Source: Amphritea atlantica
Lineage (GTDB): Bacteria > Pseudomonadota > Gammaproteobacteria > Pseudomonadales > Balneatricaceae
DNA: 64,000 nucleotides
Direction of reading: 5' to 3'
Assembly: GCA_024397875.1 (NCBI GenBank)
Contig: CP073345.1
Coordinates: 186,001-250,000, forward strand
Numbering within the stretch: position 1 is the first letter of the stretch; the number at the start of each line of letters is the position of its first letter. Both the position numbers and the translations under genes were made by a program. The notes beneath the pieces are model-generated. The model had not been told where the DNA came from. It made no database searches and saw only the letters and a program-made list of their open reading frames with translations. This document shows, piece after piece, positions 36,834 to 47,016 of the stretch.

Positions 36834-38084
36834 TCAGCCCGGCAGAACAGTTTCACCACGCAACTGGTCAGCAATCGTTTCGCGCTTACGAATCAGGTGA
36901 ACCTGGTTATCGTCCACCATCACCTCGGCTGCCCGGTTGCGGGTATTGTAATTCGAGCTCATCCCAAAGCCATAAGCACCGGCAGAGCAGACCGCCAACA
37001 GATCACCCGGTTCGATATTCAGCTCCCGGTCTTTGCCCAGAAAATCGCCTGATTCACAGACCGGACCGACCAGGTCAAAACAGCGTGTTTCACCCGTTTC
37101 ACGCATCTCTGCCGGAATAATCTCCATATAGGCACTGTAAAGCGCCGGGCGGATCAGATCATTCATTGCCCCATCAATGATGGCAAAATTCTTATGCTCT
37201 GTGCACTTCAGGAACTCCACCTTAGTGATCAGTATGCCCGCATTCGCCGCGATGGAACGACCCGGCTCAAAGACCAGTTTAAGTGGGCGATCACCCAGTT
37301 TGTCAATCACTGCCGCGATATACTCTTGGGGTGTCGGTGGCACCTCATCGGTATAACACACCCCCAGACCACCACCCAGATCCAGATGTTTGATCGTGAT
37401 CCCCTGCTCTGCCAGAGTATCAATCAACAATAACAGCCGCTCCAGTGCATCCAGAAACGGTGCAATCTCCGTTAGCTGGGAACCGATATGGCAATCCACA
37501 CCCTGCACATCCAGATGGCTCAGGCTATCGGCATAGGTATAGATACGCACGGCATCATCGATCGCCACACCGAACTTATTATCCTTCAGGCCGGTGGAAA
37601 TATAAGGATGCGTACCGGCATCCACATCGGGATTAACCCGCAGCGAGATCGCCGCCACTTTATCCAGCTCACTGGCGACTTTATTGAGACGATCCAGTTC
37701 CGCCTCAGATTCCACATTAAAGCAGTGAATCCCCAGCTCCAGTGCCCGGCGCATCTCATCTTCACGCTTGGCGACACCGGAAAACACCACCTTTGCAGGG
37801 TCGCCTCCGGCCTTGATAACCCGCTCCAGTTCACCCAGAGAGACAATATCAAACCCCGCACCGAGACGGGCCAGTACATTCAGCACACCAATATTTGAGT
37901 TAGCTTTTACCGCATAACAGACCAGCGCATCACGGCCTTCAAGTGCCTGAGCATAATCCAGATAAGCGCGTTCCAGCGCATCACGGGAATAGATATAGGT
38001 CGGCGTGCCAAACTCTTCGGCGATCCGGCTGACCGGCACTTCTTCGGCGCAGAGACGGCCGTTCAAATATTGAAAATTATCCAT
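36834..38084 (-). CDS. lysA: Diaminopimelate decarboxylase
   Basis: PLP-dependent fold-type III decarboxylase producing L-lysine from meso-diaminopimelate. It has 416 residues. The PLP lysine is K60 in CYAVKANSN, the phosphate-binding loop is in LGGGLGV, the motif EPGRSIAANAG is typical, and the substrate cysteine lies in GPVCESGDFLG. It follows lptM by 76 bases and precedes dapF. Confidence 0.97.
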   Translation of the reverse strand: MDNFQYLNGRLCAEEVPVSRIAEEFGTPTYIYSRDALERAYLDYAQALEGRDALVCYAVKANSNIGVLNVLARLGAGFDIVSLGELERVIKAGGDPAKVVFSGVAKREDEMRRALELGIHCFNVESEAELDRLNKVASELDKVAAISLRVNPDVDAGTHPYISTGLKDNKFGVAIDDAVRIYTYADSLSHLDVQGVDCHIGSQLTEIAPFLDALERLLLLIDTLAEQGITIKHLDLGGGLGVCYTDEVPPTPQEYIAAVIDKLGDRPLKLVFEPGRSIAANAGILITKVEFLKCTEHKNFAIIDGAMNDLIRPALYSAYMEIIPAEMRETGETRCFDLVGPVCESGDFLGKDRELNIEPGDLLAVCSAGAYGFGMSSNYNTRNRAAEVMVDDNQVHLIRKRETIADQLRGETVLPG

Positions 38085-38160
38085 GGTCTTCTTTCTGTAT
38101 CAAATAGGGTTACTGCTCAGGAGTGCTGAGTCTGTTAGTTCAACAGTAAAAAACTGAATG

Positions 38161-38280
38161 TTACTGCGACTGCTGCTGTGTCTGTTCCGGCGCTTCGTCG
38201 GGCAGGTAAAGTTTACCTTTCTGTCCGCAACCACTGATCAACAGGACACTGAAAAAAATGGCGATCCAACAGGCTTTCAC
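38161..38280 (-). CDS. lptM: LPS-assembly lipoprotein LptM (YifL)
   Basis: A 39-residue lipoprotein starting with GTG after CAGGAATAAAAGCC. The signal peptide is MKACWIAIFFSVLLISGC, with the lipobox LISGC placing the lipidated cysteine at residue 18. The mature part GCGQKGKLYLPDE matches the LptM/YifL motif that engages LptDE. LptM promotes LptD oxidative maturation in E. coli. The location beside lysA-dapF is the standard one. It is short but well supported by lipobox, motif and context. Confidence 0.88.
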   Translation of the reverse strand: MKACWIAIFFSVLLISGCGQKGKLYLPDEAPEQTQQQSQ

Positions 38281-38401
38281 GGCTTTTATTCCTGATATTA
38301 GATTAATCGTCCGATTATACAGCGCTGTTGCCATGATGAGTACCTGAACGAACTGCTATATACTCTCCCCTGATGATAATTTTTCGCCTGCGAGTATGAC
38401 A

Positions 38402-38719
38402 ATGAACGAATCTGAATTTAACCAACGCGTTGATGACACCCTGGAGCTGATTGAGGAGGTCCTGGATGAGGCGGAATCTGATATCGACGTTATCAATAAC
38501 GGCGGTGTGCTGACCATCATCTGTGAAAATAAAACTCAGGTAATCCTGACCCGTCAGACTCCGGTTAAACAGCTCTGGCTGGCGGCCCGTAGCGGCGGTT
38601 TCCACTTCGACTTCAACGGCGAAACCTGGATCCGCGACAGTGATAGCGCGCGGCTGAATAATGTCCTGAGCGACATCTTCTCTGAACAGGCTGGCGAACA
38701 GTTCAGCTTCGATCTGTAA
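38402..38719 (+). CDS. cyaY: Frataxin-like iron-sulfur assembly protein CyaY
   Basis: A 105-residue frataxin homologue regulating IscS-dependent Fe-S cluster assembly. The start MNESEFNQRVDD (ATG at 38402, GAG upstream) matches E. coli MNDSEFHRL; another ATG two codons earlier is possible. The acidic first helix (EEVLDEAESDIDV), the sheet NGGVLTIICEN and QLWLAARSGGFHFDF are diagnostic. It is divergent from lptM over about 120 bases. Confidence 0.94.
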   Translation: MNESEFNQRVDDTLELIEEVLDEAESDIDVINNGGVLTIICENKTQVILTRQTPVKQLWLAARSGGFHFDFNGETWIRDSDSARLNNVLSDIFSEQAGEQFSFDL

Positions 38720-38731
38720 GGACAAAAAACG

Positions 38732-39295
38732 ATGTCATTTGAAAGCGCACTGCAACGCCATATGCAAACCTTTAACCGTCTGCCGGAAATTCAGGCTGAT
38801 GTTCAGGCGCTCGCCGATCAGGTTGCGGCAACCTTTGCCGCGGGTGGTAAGCTGCTGTTTATGGGTAACGGAGGCAGTGCCGCGGATAGTCAGCACCTGG
38901 CGGCTGAGTTTGTCGTCCGCTATAAAGCGGAGCGTCGGGCGCTGCCCGCCATTGCGTTAACCGTAGACAGCTCAATTCTGACCGCCCACTCCAACGACTA
39001 CAGTTTCGATTCGGTATTCACCCGGCAGATCGAAGCGCTTTGTCGCCCCGATGATCTGGTGATCGGGCTGTCGACCTCGGGTAACAGCGCAAATGTAATC
39101 AGCGCGATTGAAGCGGCGCAACAGATCGGCGCCATCTGCTGGGCATGGACCGGAGAAAGTGGAGGAAAACTCGACTCAATTGCCGACCACCTGATTAAAG
39201 CGCCCAGCACCGAAACCGCCCGGATTCAGGAGGCCCATATTTTTATCGGCCACTGGCTCTGTGAAGAGATGGACCGGCTGCTCGGTTCAGCATAG
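38732..39295 (+). CDS. gmhA: Phosphoheptose isomerase GmhA
   Basis: SIS-domain isomerase of 187 residues making D-glycero-D-manno-heptose 7-phosphate from sedoheptulose 7-phosphate, the first step of ADP-heptose synthesis. The motif GNGGSAADSQHLAAEF (45-60) carries catalytic E59, STSGNSANV binds phosphate, and the C-terminal QEAHIFIGH gives H174. The related DnaA-binding DiaA is an alternative, but the catalytic residues and the nearby hldE, waaA and waaC favour GmhA. It follows cyaY by 12 bases. Confidence 0.85.
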   Translation: MSFESALQRHMQTFNRLPEIQADVQALADQVAATFAAGGKLLFMGNGGSAADSQHLAAEFVVRYKAERRALPAIALTVDSSILTAHSNDYSFDSVFTRQIEALCRPDDLVIGLSTSGNSANVISAIEAAQQIGAICWAWTGESGGKLDSIADHLIKAPSTETARIQEAHIFIGHWLCEEMDRLLGSA

Positions 39296-39310
39296 CCAAA
39301 GCGACAACGG

Positions 39311-40591
39311 TTACTGAAGACCGGCCATCTGTTTCACCAGCGTCAGTTGCTGATCCAGCGCGCCCCGATTCGCGGTAATGCAGTTACGTCCTCTGGTACC
39401 CATCGCGCGGGCCTGATCAGGATGATCCAGCAGCTCAGCGATGGTCTGCTGTAATACCTCAGGGCCGGCAACCACCTGCAACGCCAGCTCCTGCTCTAGG
39501 GTCGCCACAATCTGATGAAAGTTATACACGTGGGGCCCCATTATCACCGGCTTACCCAGCACCGCAGGTTCCAGCGGATTGTGTCCGCCCCGTTCAATCA
39601 GGCTGCCGCCCACAAAAGCGATATCGGCAGCGCTATAGAGCGTCATCAACTCACCCATGGTATCCCCCAGATAGACCTCACAGTCAGCCGCGGGCAATGG
39701 TGAAACACTTCGGCGGCAAGTACGGAATCCGGATTTAACACTCTGATCGTAGATCGTCGAGAAGCGCTCCGGATGTCGGGGCACCAGAATCAGCAGAAGA
39801 TTATGATAGCGGGATCTGAGATCACGGTAGACACTGAGCAGTTGCGACTCTTCGTCGTCATGGGTACTGGCAGCGATGATAACCGGACGTTCCGCGCCCC
39901 AGGCAGCGCGCAGTTTTCCGGCTTCTTCGGTGACCTCTGCCGGTGCGTCGATATCAAACTTAATGCTACCCGTCACCTGCAGTCTGTCCGCAGCCAGCCC
40001 CAGTGCAATAAATCGCTCACCATCATCACGATTTTGTGCTGCGATACCCGTGATCTCTTGCAGCATCGGCCGGGTGAGCCAGTTAAACCGCTGATAACCG
40101 GCGGCAGAGCGGGCCGATAAACGGGCATTGGTCACCAGCACCGGTATCTCACGTTTAGCACAACTGTGGATAAGATTGGGCCAGAGTTCGGTCTCAACAA
40201 TCACACAGCTGCGGGGCTGTATGCGCCGATGAAAACGACTCAGAGCACAGGGCAGATCATAAGGACAATAGGCGTGCCCCACACGATCACCAAAATGGTG
40301 CTGCACACGGGCACTGCCGGTCGGCGTCATACTGGTAATAAACACCGGGATCTCGGGCCGTTCAGCCAGCAGTTTTTCAACTAACGGGATAATGGCCATG
40401 GTTTCGCCAAAAGACACCGCATGTATCCAGATCGGCCGTTCCCCGCCCCCCCCGCTGTAACTGGGCACAAAACCAAACCGCTCTCCCCAGCGACGCCTAT
40501 ACTCCGGACTCTGACGTCCGCGCATCCAGAGCTTCAGCAATATCAATGGTGTCAGACAGTAAAACAGCAGCGAATAGAGCAATCGGGCCAT
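39311..40591 (-). CDS. waaA: 3-deoxy-D-manno-octulosonate (Kdo) transferase
   Basis: Adds Kdo from CMP-Kdo to lipid IVA at the inner membrane. It has 426 residues from the ATG at 40591 (MARLLYSLLFYCLTPLI), which matches WaaA starts; an open frame upstream offers another Met at 40621, but neither start has a clear ribosome site. The N-terminal membrane anchor is at about 1-22, and catalytic E63 lies in VSFGETMAIIPL. The GT-B C-terminal half has GDTMGELMTLY and FVGGSLIERGGHNPLEPA. It is convergent with gmhA with a 15-base gap. Confidence 0.95.
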   Translation of the reverse strand: MARLLYSLLFYCLTPLILLKLWMRGRQSPEYRRRWGERFGFVPSYSGGGGERPIWIHAVSFGETMAIIPLVEKLLAERPEIPVFITSMTPTGSARVQHHFGDRVGHAYCPYDLPCALSRFHRRIQPRSCVIVETELWPNLIHSCAKREIPVLVTNARLSARSAAGYQRFNWLTRPMLQEITGIAAQNRDDGERFIALGLAADRLQVTGSIKFDIDAPAEVTEEAGKLRAAWGAERPVIIAASTHDDEESQLLSVYRDLRSRYHNLLLILVPRHPERFSTIYDQSVKSGFRTCRRSVSPLPAADCEVYLGDTMGELMTLYSAADIAFVGGSLIERGGHNPLEPAVLGKPVIMGPHVYNFHQIVATLEQELALQVVAGPEVLQQTIAELLDHPDQARAMGTRGRNCITANRGALDQQLTLVKQMAGLQ

Positions 40592-40687
40592 GGGGATAAA
40601 CGAATTCCATTCATAAAACATCAGTTTACCATTATCAGCCTGTGATACCGAAGGTATAATAAGCGCTGTTAACCGGCAGGGTGATTC

Positions 40688-41872
40688 ATGCAAACGATAA
40701 AGACAGATCTGGTTATTCTTGGTGGCGGTATCGCAGGTCTGTGGCTGCTGAACCGGGCGCTACAACAGGGGTATGATGCGCTCCTGCTGGAAACAGGCAC
40801 GCTCGGTGGGGCCCAATCGGTACGTTCCCAGGGGATCATCCATGGCGGTACCAAATACGCGCTCAATGGCGTGCTGACACAAGCTTCCAGCAGCATTGCC
40901 GATATGCCATCCCGCTGGCGTGCCTGCATTGAGGGTTCTGGTGAGCTGGATCTGAGTACAGCACATATTCTCTCAGAGGCCCACTATATGTGGTCTAAAG
41001 CCTCGCTGGGCTCAAAAATGACCACCTTTTTTGCCAGTAAAGCGCTGAAAGGCCGAGTTGAAACCATTTCTCCCGATCAGCGCCCCCGAGTATTCAACCA
41101 CCCCAGCTTTCGTGGCAACCTCTATCGCCTCAACGAAATAGTGCTGGATGTCCCCTCTGTCATTGAAGCTCTGGCGAAGCCCCACCTTCAACGTATCATT
41201 AAAGTCACAGCAGATCAGCTGCAGCTGGTCACGAAAGAGGGGGAAATCCAGGGGGTACAGCTGCCTGAACTGCGAATCGAGGCACAACGCTACATCACGA
41301 CCGCCGGTGAAGGCACAGAGGCGCTACTACAACAACTGAATATTAAGCAGCCACAGATGCAGCGCAGACCCCTGCATATGGTGATGGTTCGCCACGATTC
41401 GGACCTGCCAACCTTTGCCCACTGCATCAGCAGTGGCAGCAAACCCGTCGTGACGATCACCACTCACCCCGCCAGTAATGGCGAACAGGTCTGGTATCTG
41501 GGTGGCGATCTGGCGGAAACCGGTGTCAGCTTGTCTCAACAGCAGCAGATCGAAAAAGCACAAAAGCTGATTACAGAGCTGCTGCCCTGGGTTGAACTGA
41601 AAAATGCCCGCTGGGCCTGCTTTCATATTAATCGGGCGGAACCGAAACAGTCATCACTCACCCGGCCCGACGCTGCATTTGCCCAAGCCGCCGGCAACTG
41701 CATTATCAGTTGGCCCACCAAGCTGGCCCTGGCTCCCGATCTGGCCGATCAGATACTGACCATACTGGATGAGCAGAACATTGTCCCTGAAAACAGCGCC
41801 GATACCGTTATCACCGATCAGTTGCCCCGCCCCGAAATTGCGGAACCGCTATGGGAGACTCTGTTTTGCTGA
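40688..41872 (+). CDS. FAD-dependent oxidoreductase (DAO family)
   Basis: A 394-residue flavoprotein. The FAD dinucleotide motif LGGGIAGLWLL is at about residues 11-21, with a second FAD-contact region TAGEGTEALL near residue 203, resembling glycerol-3-phosphate dehydrogenase and D-amino-acid oxidase relatives. The substrate is unknown. A similar oxidoreductase next to an aldo/keto reductase lies between waaA and hldE in Pseudomonas, so the pair is conserved. It overlaps the next gene by 22 bases if that gene starts at its ATG. Confidence 0.85.
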   Translation: MQTIKTDLVILGGGIAGLWLLNRALQQGYDALLLETGTLGGAQSVRSQGIIHGGTKYALNGVLTQASSSIADMPSRWRACIEGSGELDLSTAHILSEAHYMWSKASLGSKMTTFFASKALKGRVETISPDQRPRVFNHPSFRGNLYRLNEIVLDVPSVIEALAKPHLQRIIKVTADQLQLVTKEGEIQGVQLPELRIEAQRYITTAGEGTEALLQQLNIKQPQMQRRPLHMVMVRHDSDLPTFAHCISSGSKPVVTITTHPASNGEQVWYLGGDLAETGVSLSQQQQIEKAQKLITELLPWVELKNARWACFHINRAEPKQSSLTRPDAAFAQAAGNCIISWPTKLALAPDLADQILTILDEQNIVPENSADTVITDQLPRPEIAEPLWETLFC

Positions 41873-42678
41873 CACTGAGAAAGATCGCCGGTACTGACCT
41901 TAGGGTAAGCCCGGTCGGGCTTGGTACGGTCAAACTGGGACGGGATAAAGGGGTAAAATATCCCACTGGCTTTACTATCCCGGATGATCAACAGGCACGC
42001 AGACTTCTCGACCTCAGCCGGGATCTGGGAATCAACCTGCTGGATACCGCGCCCGCTTACGGTAATAGTGAAGAGCGATTAGGACCGTTACTGCAAAACC
42101 AGCGAAATCACTGGCTGATCTGCAGCAAAGTGGGCGAGGAGTTTAATCCTCAGACAGGCGAATCCCATTTTAACTTTACACCTGAGCATGTTCGATTCAG
42201 TGTCGAGCGGAGTCTGAAACGACTGCAAACCGATGTCATCGATATTCTCTTAGTGCATTCCGATGGTAATGATATGGACGTTATCCAGCGATACGGCATT
42301 CTGGAACAACTGGAACTGTTAAAATCTGAAGGCAAGATTCGCGCTGGAGGAATGTCGACGAAGACGATCGAGGGGGGGATAGAAACACTCAAGCGTTCAG
42401 ATATCGCGATGGTGACTTACAACCTGGATTACCGGGAAGAACTTCCGGTCATTGATTATGCGCTGGCGGCAGATAAAGGGATCTTTATTAAAAAAGCCCT
42501 GGCTTCAGGACATATCTCCCAGGGAGCCGATACCGATCCGGTGCGTGCCAGTTTCGATCTGGTTCTCGGCCATCCCGGAGTCAGCAGCGCTATCATTGGC
42601 ACCATCAACCCAGACCATCTGCACGCCAACGTCGTTGCCGCAACAGAGAGCCTGAGCGAAGGCCCGCAAAAAAATTAA
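41851..42678 (+). CDS. Aldo/keto reductase family oxidoreductase
   Basis: A 275-residue TIM-barrel reductase. The catalytic tetrad is visible as Asp and Tyr in LLDTAPAYGNSE, Lys in CSKVGE and His in LLVHSDG. The substrate is unknown. The ATG at 41851 overlaps the oxidoreductase gene; a TTG at 41866 with GGAG nine bases before it is an equally reasonable start. It is co-expressed with the flavoprotein and convergent with hldE with a 9-base gap. Confidence 0.88.
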   Translation: MGDSVLLTLRKIAGTDLRVSPVGLGTVKLGRDKGVKYPTGFTIPDDQQARRLLDLSRDLGINLLDTAPAYGNSEERLGPLLQNQRNHWLICSKVGEEFNPQTGESHFNFTPEHVRFSVERSLKRLQTDVIDILLVHSDGNDMDVIQRYGILEQLELLKSEGKIRAGGMSTKTIEGGIETLKRSDIAMVTYNLDYREELPVIDYALAADKGIFIKKALASGHISQGADTDPVRASFDLVLGHPGVSSAIIGTINPDHLHANVVAATESLSEGPQKN

Positions 42679-42687
42679 TAACAGGTT

Positions 42688-44112
42688 TCAGCTGCCCTGT
42701 ATCTTCTCAACTATCGCGGTAGTGGAACAGTTATCGAGAAAAGACAGCACTTTTACCTCACCGCCATAACTTTTCACAAATTCGCCACCCACCACCTGAT
42801 CGAGACCATAATCGCCGCCTTTGACCAGAACCTCCGGACGGATCTGCTCTAACAGCCGCTCAGGGGTGTCCTCGGCAAAACTGACGACCCAGTCCACCGC
42901 TTCCAGCCCGGCCAATACCGCTTTACGCCGCTCAACGGGATTAATAGGACGACCCTCGCCCTTCAGCCGACGAACGGAATCATCATCATTGATCGCCAGC
43001 ACCAGCCGGTCACCCTGCGCTCGGGCCTGCTCCAGATAACCCACATGTCCTGCATGAAGAATATCGAAGCAGCCATTGGTAAAGACGATCTTCTCCCCGG
43101 CCGCGCGGGCATCCTCCAGGGCAATCAGCAGCTGTTCGTCACTGACCACACCCCGCTCGGATCCCTGGGCCTGATTAACCGCACGGCGCAGTTCCGGCCC
43201 ACTGATCGCTGCAGTACCCAGTTTACCCACGACAATACCCGCCGCAATATTCGCCAGCCCGGTGGCAATTTCAAGTGACTCCCCAGCCGCCAGTGCTGTC
43301 GCCAGCGTCGAGATCACGGTATCGCCAGCACCGGTCACATCAAAGACCTCCCGGGCATGCGCAGGAAAGTGAATCTCGTTCTGTCCGGGTTTTATCAGTG
43401 TCATGCCCTGCTCACTGCGGGTCACCAACAGAGCATCCAGCCCCAGCTGAGCAACCAGTAACTGAGCTTTTTCCACCAGTTCCCGCTCCGAGTGACAGCG
43501 TCCTGCGACCGCTTCAAACTCACCCATATTGGGGGTCAGCAGGGTTGCTCCCCGATAGCGCTCAAAATCAGTCCCTTTTGGATCAACCAATACCGGAATC
43601 CCGGCCTTTCGGGCCGCGCCGATCAGCAGCTGCGGATCACTCAGAGTCCCCTTATCGTAATCCGATAACACCAGCGCGCTGACAGAACCCAGCAGCGATT
43701 CAACCTGCTGCTGCAATTCGAAACGATGGCCGGCACCGAAACGTTCTTCGAAATCCAGACGAATCAGTTGCTGATGACGACTGAGTACCCGGAGTTTAGT
43801 AATGGTTGGCTCAGTGTTACTGATACAGAACTGACAGTTAACCCGGGCTGATTCGAGCTGTTGTTGCAACGCCTGGCCCGCTTCATCCTGTCCGACAATG
43901 CCCACCAGAGAGACGCCGCCCCCCAGCGCCGTAATATTCAGCGCCACGTTCGCAGCCCCTCCGGGACGATCCTCACGCTGATCCACTTTAACCACCGGCA
44001 CCGGTGCTTCCGGCGAGATTCTTGAAGTGGGGCCATGCCAGTAGCGATCCAGCATCAGATCACCAACAACTAACACCTGTGCCTTATCTAATCGTGGCAT
44101 TACCAGTTTCAT
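42688..44112 (-). CDS. hldE: Bifunctional heptose 7-phosphate kinase / heptose 1-phosphate adenylyltransferase HldE
   Basis: Two-domain enzyme of ADP-heptose synthesis, 474 residues. The N-terminal PfkB-type kinase (about 1-320) has [10 protein letters not shown] near residue 51 and [13 protein letters not shown] with the catalytic Asp. The C-terminal cytidylyltransferase-fold domain starts at [13 protein letters not shown] (344-356). It supplies ADP-heptose for WaaC in this window. Its start overlaps the msbA stop by 4 bases, so msbA and hldE form an operon. Confidence 0.97.
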   Translation of the reverse strand: MKLVMPRLDKAQVLVVGDLMLDRYWHGPTSRISPEAPVPVVKVDQREDRPGGAANVALNITALGGGVSLVGIVGQDEAGQALQQQLESARVNCQFCISNTEPTITKLRVLSRHQQLIRLDFEERFGAGHRFELQQQVESLLGSVSALVLSDYDKGTLSDPQLLIGAARKAGIPVLVDPKGTDFERYRGATLLTPNMGEFEAVAGRCHSERELVEKAQLLVAQLGLDALLVTRSEQGMTLIKPGQNEIHFPAHAREVFDVTGAGDTVISTLATALAAGESLEIATGLANIAAGIVVGKLGTAAISGPELRRAVNQAQGSERGVVSDEQLLIALEDARAAGEKIVFTNGCFDILHAGHVGYLEQARAQGDRLVLAINDDDSVRRLKGEGRPINPVERRKAVLAGLEAVDWVVSFAEDTPERLLEQIRPEVLVKGGDYGLDQVVGGEFVKSYGGEVKVLSFLDNCSTTAIVEKIQGS

Positions 44113-45878
44113 TGCTCGGGTTCCTGACCAGTCATTTGTTCGGTTTCAGTGACAACGGCTGCTTCAGAAAACTGCAGGCTATGCAGATTTGCATATACTC
44201 CCCCTTTTTGCAGTAATTCAGCATGGTTGCCCTGCTCAATAATCCTGCCGGAATCCATCACCAGAATCCGGTCAGCACTCTCTATAGTCGACAGTCGGTG
44301 GGCAATCACCAGTGTCGTTCGTCCCTGCATGACATTTTCCAGGGCATCCTGAATATGCCGCTCCGATTCAGTATCCAGCGCAGAGGTCGCCTCGTCCAGA
44401 ATCAAAATCGGCGCATCCTTGAGAATGGCACGGGCGATCGCTATGCGCTGACGCTGGCCACCGGACAACAGCACGCCATTCTCTCCCACCATCGTATCCA
44501 GGCCCTCAGGCAGGTGTCGGACAAATTCGGCAACATGAGCAGCCTCTGCCGCCGCTTCAATCTTCTCCCGGCTACAACCGGCCATTGCGCCATAAGCAAT
44601 ATTGTCAGCAATCGTGCCGTTAAACAGAATAACCTGCTGATTCACCAGTGCTATCTGACTACGAAGATTAGCGAGCTTATAGTCCTGGATATTGTGGTCA
44701 TCGAGGAGGATCTCCCCCTCCGTCACATCATAGAAGCGAGGTAACAATCCGGCCAGAGTCGATTTACCACTACCGGACTTACCCACTAACGCAACCGTTT
44801 CACCGGATTTAATATCAAGATTGATGTTATCGAGCGCCAGCTTTGCATCAGCCTCATATCTGAAACTCATATTACGAAAGACAAGCGCACCCTCGACACG
44901 GTCTGGTGCAAAAGTACCATTATCTTTTTCCGGTGCAGTATCAACCACTTCAAAAACACTTTCCGATGCTGCCAGGCCCGACTGAATCATGCTGCTGATC
45001 TCTGTCAGCGATCGCACCGGTTTTGCCATCAGCGCTGCGGCAGAGATAAAGGCGATAAACTGTCCGGTACTCATCTCCTTGATCAGATCGGGCTCCATTG
45101 CCAGGAAAGTCATCAGCGCAATTACACCCGCTACCATCATCTGAACAAAGGGTGTGGCTACCGATTGCGTCACCACCATCTTCATCACCTGACGACGATT
45201 TTGCTGGCTAACCTTGATAAAACGATCCGTCTCCAGCTCAGTGGCGCCAAAGATACGCACCACCTGATACCCCTTTATCGCTTCAGAAGCGGACGAAGTA
45301 ATATCACCGACACTCTGCTGCACATTCCGGCTGATACCCCGCATCCGGCGTGCCGCAATACCCACCACAACCCCGACCACAGGCCCGACCACCAGAAACA
45401 GCAGTGTTAGCTTCCAGTTAAGGTAAAGCATGTAACCAAACAGACCGATAACTGTAAATCCCTCACGTATCGCAACCTTCAGTGCATTGGTAGCAGCACC
45501 GGTGACCTGCTCAACGTTATAGGTCAGCTTGGCCAGCAACTCTCCGCTGGAGTTTTGATGATAATAGCTGCTTGGCAGCAGCATCAGATGTCTGAACAGA
45601 TCGCATCGCAAATTATGAACAACATGACGTGCAACATAAGAGAGCCCATAGTTCCCCAGGAATGTACCGAGCCCCCTGACAAAAAAGATCCCCAGTACCG
45701 ATAAAGCAAGGATCCCCCGGTTATCCAGTTGACCAGAACCGACTGAATCAACAAAGGCCTCAAGCCATTTTGCGGAGGCCGTCTGTGAACCGGCATAAAT
45801 GACAAAACCGACAACACTGAGTAAAAAAGCTGACCAGTATTGCTTTACATATTTCAACAGGCGCAGATAGACCTGCAT
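44109..45878 (-). CDS. msbA: Lipid A export permease/ATP-binding protein MsbA
   Basis: Homodimeric ABC flippase for lipid A-core across the inner membrane. It has 589 residues from the ATG at 45878 ([15 protein letters not shown]), preceded by GGAAATAGT; a GTG six codons upstream is less likely. Six membrane helices occupy about 1-310. The ATPase domain has Walker [10 protein letters not shown], signature [14 protein letters not shown] and Walker [13 protein letters not shown]. Coupling to hldE and position beside the glycan island fit its role. Confidence 0.95.
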   Translation of the reverse strand: MQVYLRLLKYVKQYWSAFLLSVVGFVIYAGSQTASAKWLEAFVDSVGSGQLDNRGILALSVLGIFFVRGLGTFLGNYGLSYVARHVVHNLRCDLFRHLMLLPSSYYHQNSSGELLAKLTYNVEQVTGAATNALKVAIREGFTVIGLFGYMLYLNWKLTLLFLVVGPVVGVVVGIAARRMRGISRNVQQSVGDITSSASEAIKGYQVVRIFGATELETDRFIKVSQQNRRQVMKMVVTQSVATPFVQMMVAGVIALMTFLAMEPDLIKEMSTGQFIAFISAAALMAKPVRSLTEISSMIQSGLAASESVFEVVDTAPEKDNGTFAPDRVEGALVFRNMSFRYEADAKLALDNINLDIKSGETVALVGKSGSGKSTLAGLLPRFYDVTEGEILLDDHNIQDYKLANLRSQIALVNQQVILFNGTIADNIAYGAMAGCSREKIEAAAEAAHVAEFVRHLPEGLDTMVGENGVLLSGGQRQRIAIARAILKDAPILILDEATSALDTESERHIQDALENVMQGRTTLVIAHRLSTIESADRILVMDSGRIIEQGNHAELLQKGGVYANLHSLQFSEAAVVTETEQMTGQEPEQ

Positions 45879-46031
45879 ACTATTTCCATTTTTCACGAAT
45901 GAAAAAACTCTCGCATATTTTTACAGCCATAGCAATTCAACCCGGCGATACGCTAGTGTTGCAAAGCTACAGACATTACAATTGACAAATTTTACAGTAT
46001 CTTAGCCGATTATGGGTAACAAAGGCATTTA

Positions 46032-46121
46032 ATGGCTACACATTTAGGAACGACAAGACGTTGTCATTCAGATGAAAGTTATCCTACTATCTCAATTCTA
46101 ACATTGACTTGTGATTTATAA
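46032..46121 (+). CDS. Candidate 29-codon leader ORF coupled to the first glycosyltransferase
   Basis: Starts at an ATG preceded by AAAGGCATTTA and encodes MATHLGTTRRCHSDESYPTI plus nine more residues. It ends in TAA overlapping the next ATG as TAATG. The glycosyltransferase start itself has no ribosome site, so its translation may depend on termination of this leader. No similarity is recognised. It may alternatively be a chance frame. Confidence 0.4.
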   Translation: MATHLGTTRRCHSDESYPTISILTLTCDL

Positions 46122-47008
46122 TGCAAAAACCGATCTCCATAGCCATTGTAACACCGTCATTCAACCAAGCCCCCTTCATTGAAGAGACCATTCGATCTGT
46201 ACTAGATCAGCAGTACCCGGAAATACAATATGCCGTGATCGACGGCGGCAGCACTGACGGATCAAAAGAGATAATCGAGTCTTACTCTGATCAACTTCAT
46301 TATTATGTTTCTGAACCAGACCGCGGTCACGCCCATGCTTTGAACAAAGGTTTCTCAAACACCGATTGTGAAATAATGGCTTGGATAAACTCAGATGACA
46401 AATATACGCCAAGGTCGCTTCAGACAATTTGCCAGATTTTCGAACAGTTTCCTGAGGTTGAATGGATTACAGGTTTTAATGCCTACTGGAATAAAGATGG
46501 GGTACTGACGACAGCACAAAGAAATACAAAAAATATTTATGATTACCTGACAGGAAACTTTCGCTGGATTCAACAAGAGTCTACATTCTGGCGTAGAAGC
46601 CTGTGGCAAAAGGCAGGTGGTTATATTGATGAAAACCAAAGATATATGATCGACGGAGAGCTTTGGAGCCGTTTTTTTCAACATGCCGAACTCTATTCGG
46701 TAGATGCTATTCTGAGTGGCTATAGAATCCATGACGCAAACAGAGCTCATCAGCATGCCTCTGAATGCCAACTAGAGATGGCATCAATTATAGACACAAT
46801 GAAAACAAAGCTCCCAGCGGGCATAAATAATACTGCAAGACTTATAAATAAATTAAAGATAATAAAAAAAATACCTGTTATTAACAATTTCAACTTTACC
46901 AAGCTAATACCAACAAGTCACTTAGAAAAACATTTCCAAGACATTAACTACAAAAACATTCATTACAATAATAACAGGTGGAAACTTCGCACCTTGCCTT
47001 TTAAATAG
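46121..47008 (+). CDS. GT2 family glycosyltransferase
   Basis: A 295-residue inverting transferase of GT-A fold. The nucleotide-binding start reads SIAIVTPSFNQAPFIEETI, DGGSTDGS is at 41-48, and the metal site is SDD at 91-93. The acceptor region WIQQESTFWRRSLWQKAGG is typical of LPS and O-unit GT2 enzymes. After about residue 250 the protein is Asn/Lys/Ile-rich and the DNA is AT-rich. Donor and acceptor are unknown. First full gene of the plus-strand glycan operon, divergent from msbA. Confidence 0.9.
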   Translation: MQKPISIAIVTPSFNQAPFIEETIRSVLDQQYPEIQYAVIDGGSTDGSKEIIESYSDQLHYYVSEPDRGHAHALNKGFSNTDCEIMAWINSDDKYTPRSLQTICQIFEQFPEVEWITGFNAYWNKDGVLTTAQRNTKNIYDYLTGNFRWIQQESTFWRRSLWQKAGGYIDENQRYMIDGELWSRFFQHAELYSVDAILSGYRIHDANRAHQHASECQLEMASIIDTMKTKLPAGINNTARLINKLKIIKKIPVINNFNFTKLIPTSHLEKHFQDINYKNIHYNNNRWKLRTLPFK

Positions 47009-47016
47009 AGTTCACT

